Below, in pieces: positions 5,509-8,158 of a DNA stretch of 8,158 nt; position 1 is the first letter of the stretch, and the number at the start of each line of letters is the position of its first letter. The stretch is from Planctomycetota bacterium (GTDB taxonomy: Bacteria; Planctomycetota; GCA-002687715; DRQF01): positions 1 through 8,158 of the forward strand of contig JAJRYU010000527.1 in NCBI GenBank assembly GCA_024275615.1. Direction: 5' to 3'. The notes below the pieces were generated by a model. The model had not been told where the DNA came from and did no database searches. It saw only the letters and a program-made list of their open reading frames with translations. A program made the position numbers and the translations under genes.

Positions 5509-8158
5509 ATGATTTTAAGACGCACAGTTTTTGTTGCGGTGCTCGCGATTTTTCTTCTTGTCCCCTTGACCATCCAAGGGCAATCCGAAACGAAACGCCC
5601 CCTCACTCATCGTGACTATGATGGTTGGAAGTCCATTCGGGGACGCAGCCTCAGCCTTGATGGCAGATGGGTTGCGTTTGCGATCAATCCACAGAAGGGC
5701 GATGGTGTCTTGATCGTCCGGAGTTCTGAGAGCGATGTGGAGTACCGTGTCGAACGCGGCACGTCTCCTCGCTTCACCGCTGACGGGAAGTTTGTGGCAT
5801 TCAGTATCAAACCACCTCATGCCGTCATGCAAGCCTATCTTCGGAGCAAGCTGAAGAAATCTAAACCTGGCGACAAGAAAGATAAGAAATCGAAGACCAA
5901 GAAATCGGCGAAGCCTCTCCCATCCTTGGGCATCATGAATCTCGCTGATGGCACCGTTGAAAAGGTGGAACGTCTCGCCAGTTTCAAGGTCCCAGAAGAA
6001 GGCCCCGCTTTCGTTGCCTATCTTCTTGATCCCAAGAAAGAGAAGAAAAAGGACAAGAGCAAGAAACCGAAGAAGGGGGAAGCCAAGGCGGAATCCCGGC
6101 CCACGTCGCTTCCCACTGAGACCACTGGGCAATCGGAGAGCACAACCCTTGAGCCCTCTTCAAAAGCCAGTGGTGAACAACCAGAATCCAAACCAACGAA
6201 AAAAGAGCCCAAGAAGAAAGAAAAGAAGCCCTATCGAAAGGACGGGAAACCTCTGCATATCCGCAACCTTCATGACGGCAGTGAGGAGATTGTCAAGGGT
6301 GTTGTCAGTTTCGGCATTCTCAAGAAGCGAGGCATCCTTTGGTATTCCACTTCGTCGAAGAAAGACGACGCCAAGATCGACAGAGGATTGTTCGCCCTCG
6401 AATTGACCACCGGCGAGCGCCGAACCTTGGTGGCAGGAGCTGCGGACTACAAGGGCGTCTCAACGGATCGAGACGTGACAAAAATGGTGTTCACCAGCAA
6501 TCGTCGGGACCGTGACGCCAAGAAACCGACTTTTGATCTGTGGGCTTGGAATCTACGATCGGAGAAGGCTCACAATATCGTTTCGCATACGGACGCCAAG
6601 AACTTCCCGGCGAATAAAGGGGTAGACAGCTCTGGGAGAGTGACCTTTTCCTATGACGGCAGTACCTTGATGTTTAGCGCCTCGAAGTTGCCTGAGGAGG
6701 ACCTACCGAAACTTCTGGCCGACGAGAAAGTGACACTCAATCTTTGGCACTACAAGGATATCTTGTTGCAACCTATGCAAGCCAAGAGAGCTGCAAGAGA
6801 TCGTAAAGCTACTCTCTCTTGCGTCTGGCACTTTGCCGAAGCGAAACTTGTTCAAGTCAGCGCAACACCTCATGAGTCGGTCAGGTTCTTGACCCCCGAT
6901 GGGTCCTATGCTCTGGTTCAAGACAGCGAGCCTTACGGCGCTCGCATTTCCTGGGACGGTCGTTATGCCGACATTTCGGTGGTCAATACCCTGGAAGGCT
7001 CCAGGCGTCTTGTGGTTCGTGAGCTTGGCGGCCGTGTGCAGACCTCGCCCACGGGACGCTATTTGACCTACTTCAAGAATCGTCATTGGTATTGCATTGA
7101 TCTGCTTACTCACACCCAGACCAACCTCACCAAGAACATGGATGTGGCTTTCTACAATGAGGAGCATGACACACCTTCACCCATTCGGCCCCATGGACAA
7201 GCTGGCTGGACCGAAGATGATGACTTCGTCTTGCTTTATGATCGTTTCGATATTTGGAAGGTCAGCCCCGACGGCAAGACAGCTTCTTGCATAACGGAGC
7301 GTTATGGCCGAGCCAATGAGATTCGTTTTCGTCACCAGAGGCTTGACCGAGAAGAGCGATTCATTCGCGCCGACAAGCCTCTCCTACTCTCAGCCTTCAA
7401 TACCAAGACCATGGCATCCGGGTGGTATCGCGACAATCTCTCAGGTCTAAACAAGCCCAAGAAATTGGTGATGATGGACAAGGCTTTTTCACGAGCCCAG
7501 AAGCCCAAACACTCTGATCGCCTCTTCTTCACTCTTTCGACATTCCAAGAATCTCCGGACCTTTGGACTGCAACAGCGGATTTCTCGTCACTGAAGAGAC
7601 TCTCCAACGCGAACCCACAGCAATCACAATTTAGCTGGGGCAAAGCCGAATTGGTCAATTGGACTTCTGCCGATGGTATCCCGTTGAAGGGTATCTTGAT
7701 CAAGCCAGACGGATTTGATCCCAAGAAGAAATATCCATTGATGGTTTACTTCTATGAGAGGTTGTCCTCCGGTTTGCATCGTTACCGATCGCCCGGTCCT
7801 GGAACTTCGCCCAACCCTTCTTACTATGTCAGTAATGGCTACTTGTGGTTTATGCCTGACATCGTCTACCGCGACGGCTATCCCGGCGAGTCTTGCATGA
7901 AGTGCGTCGTGTCGGGCGTTCAGTCCTTAATCGCCACAGGTTTCGTTGACGCAGATTCCATTGGTGCTGCAGGCCATAGTTGGGGTGGGTACCAGACGGC
8001 CTACCTCGTCACCAAAACGAACATCTTCAAGGCCGTCGAATCCGGCGCACCGGTTTCAAACATGACTAGCGCCTATGGCGGTATTCGGTGGGGTAGCGGC
8101 ATGTCCCGCGCATTTCAGTACGAAAGAACCCAAAGCCGTATTGGTGGCAGCTTGTGGG
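5509..8158 (+). CDS. Secreted S9-family serine peptidase, large form with lysine-rich inserts, 3'-partial
   Basis: I read the frame codon by codon from ATG 5509 to the window end without a stop: 883 codons, continuing off the right edge. Residues 1-24 are a signal peptide (MILRR, then a hydrophobic core, likely cut after IQG), which favours this ATG although the Shine-Dalgarno is weak (only GGA, nine bases upstream). The mature chain starts QSETKRP, as in the neighbour. Residues about 30-700 are propeller-like, with lysine-rich tracts at 114-136, 176-193 and 228-244. The hydrolase domain begins near 720 (NWTSADGIPLKGILIKP). The nucleophile is Ser824 in GHSWGGY, followed by GAPVSNM, SAYGGIRW and QYERTQSRIG, which are hallmarks of one S9 subfamily. 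The place of the usual HGGP is taken by YFYERLS. The catalytic Asp and His lie beyond the window. Likely role: export-side hydrolysis of peptides; specificity unknown. It is a distant paralogue of the upstream peptidase, not a recent duplicate. Confidence 0.93.
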   Translation, partial: MILRRTVFVAVLAIFLLVPLTIQGQSETKRPLTHRDYDGWKSIRGRSLSLDGRWVAFAINPQKGDGVLIVRSSESDVEYRVERGTSPRFTADGKFVAFSIKPPHAVMQAYLRSKLKKSKPGDKKDKKSKTKKSAKPLPSLGIMNLADGTVEKVERLASFKVPEEGPAFVAYLLDPKKEKKKDKSKKPKKGEAKAESRPTSLPTETTGQSESTTLEPSSKASGEQPESKPTKKEPKKKEKKPYRKDGKPLHIRNLHDGSEEIVKGVVSFGILKKRGILWYSTSSKKDDAKIDRGLFALELTTGERRTLVAGAADYKGVSTDRDVTKMVFTSNRRDRDAKKPTFDLWAWNLRSEKAHNIVSHTDAKNFPANKGVDSSGRVTFSYDGSTLMFSASKLPEEDLPKLLADEKVTLNLWHYKDILLQPMQAKRAARDRKATLSCVWHFAEAKLVQVSATPHESVRFLTPDGSYALVQDSEPYGARISWDGRYADISVVNTLEGSRRLVVRELGGRVQTSPTGRYLTYFKNRHWYCIDLLTHTQTNLTKNMDVAFYNEEHDTPSPIRPHGQAGWTEDDDFVLLYDRFDIWKVSPDGKTASCITERYGRANEIRFRHQRLDREERFIRADKPLLLSAFNTKTMASGWYRDNLSGLNKPKKLVMMDKAFSRAQKPKHSDRLFFTLSTFQESPDLWTATADFSSLKRLSNANPQQSQFSWGKAELVNWTSADGIPLKGILIKPDGFDPKKKYPLMVYFYERLSSGLHRYRSPGPGTSPNPSYYVSNGYLWFMPDIVYRDGYPGESCMKCVVSGVQSLIATGFVDADSIGAAGHSWGGYQTAYLVTKTNIFKAVESGAPVSNMTSAYGGIRWGSGMSRAFQYERTQSRIGGSLW
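5848..6240 (+). other. Lysine-rich low-complexity loops inside the second S9 peptidase
   Basis: Three lysine-dense tracts (residues 114-136, 176-193, 228-244) made of AAG/AAA codons lie within the first part of the propeller. Between the first two is an ordinary propeller segment (SLGIMNLADGTVEK, FKVPEEG). Between the last two is a Ser/Thr/Glu/Pro-rich linker of about 34 residues. The DNA is strongly purine-rich on this strand, especially 6034-6080. The tracts look like flexible surface loops that vary in length, as seen by family resemblance in related large S9 peptidases. Confidence 0.75.

Noticed and set aside
5515..6132. 205-residue open frame on the minus strand
   Set aside because: It lies antisense to the second S9 peptidase, over its signal peptide and lysine-rich tracts; the translation is low-complexity Leu/Phe-rich, as expected from the complement of AAG repeats.
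5948..6406. 152-residue plus-strand open frame rich in Arg and Pro
   Set aside because: It is a shifted-frame reading of the lysine-rich region of the peptidase gene, with no domain and no ribosome binding site of its own.
6703..7167. 154-residue minus-strand open frame
   Set aside because: It is antisense to the propeller of the second S9 peptidase and has no recognisable motif.
7332..7724. 130-residue minus-strand open frame
   Set aside because: It is antisense to the propeller-to-hydrolase junction of the second S9 peptidase; no supporting motif.

Overview
The window holds three genes (one of them split by a stop codon), all on the + strand, with no RNA genes, CRISPR arrays or insertion sequences that I can see. 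Base composition is close to balanced. The mix of a TPR/DUF3857/transglutaminase-like protein and two secreted S9 peptidases suggests a Gram-negative environmental bacterium. Planctomycetota or Acidobacteriota are my best guess, by family resemblance only, and the assignment is weak.

Region 1 (2-3196) is one long reading frame that enters from the left edge. In order it carries an unrecognised N-terminal domain, TPR-like helical repeats, a DUF3857-type beta domain, a transglutaminase-like fold with an intact Cys-His-Asp triad, and the family's C-terminal beta domain. The frame is broken by an in-frame TAA at 2786-2788. The remaining 133-residue C-terminal part (2795-3196) continues in the same frame, so this looks like a single gene cut by one nonsense codon, or possibly two coupled open reading frames.

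Region 2 (3197-3376) is a 180-base intergenic stretch with a plausible promoter, a perfect tandem 7-mer and a good Shine-Dalgarno sequence. Region 3 (3377-5395) is a complete secreted S9-family peptidase with a beta-propeller, an alpha/beta-hydrolase domain and a complete Ser-Asp-His triad. Region 4 (5396-5508) is a 113-base gap with a nested hairpin just after the stop and an extended -10-like promoter.

Region 5 (5509 to the right edge) is a second, larger secreted S9-family peptidase. It is open to the window end, so its last part (including the catalytic Asp and His) is missing. It carries three lysine-rich tracts inside its N-terminal propeller.

The two peptidases begin their mature chains with the same ETKRP motif and probably act outside the cytoplasm on peptides, with different substrate ranges. 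The gaps between genes argue for separate promoters rather than one tight operon. I see no clear evidence of a previously undescribed system; the most notable anomaly is the nonsense codon in the transglutaminase-like gene.
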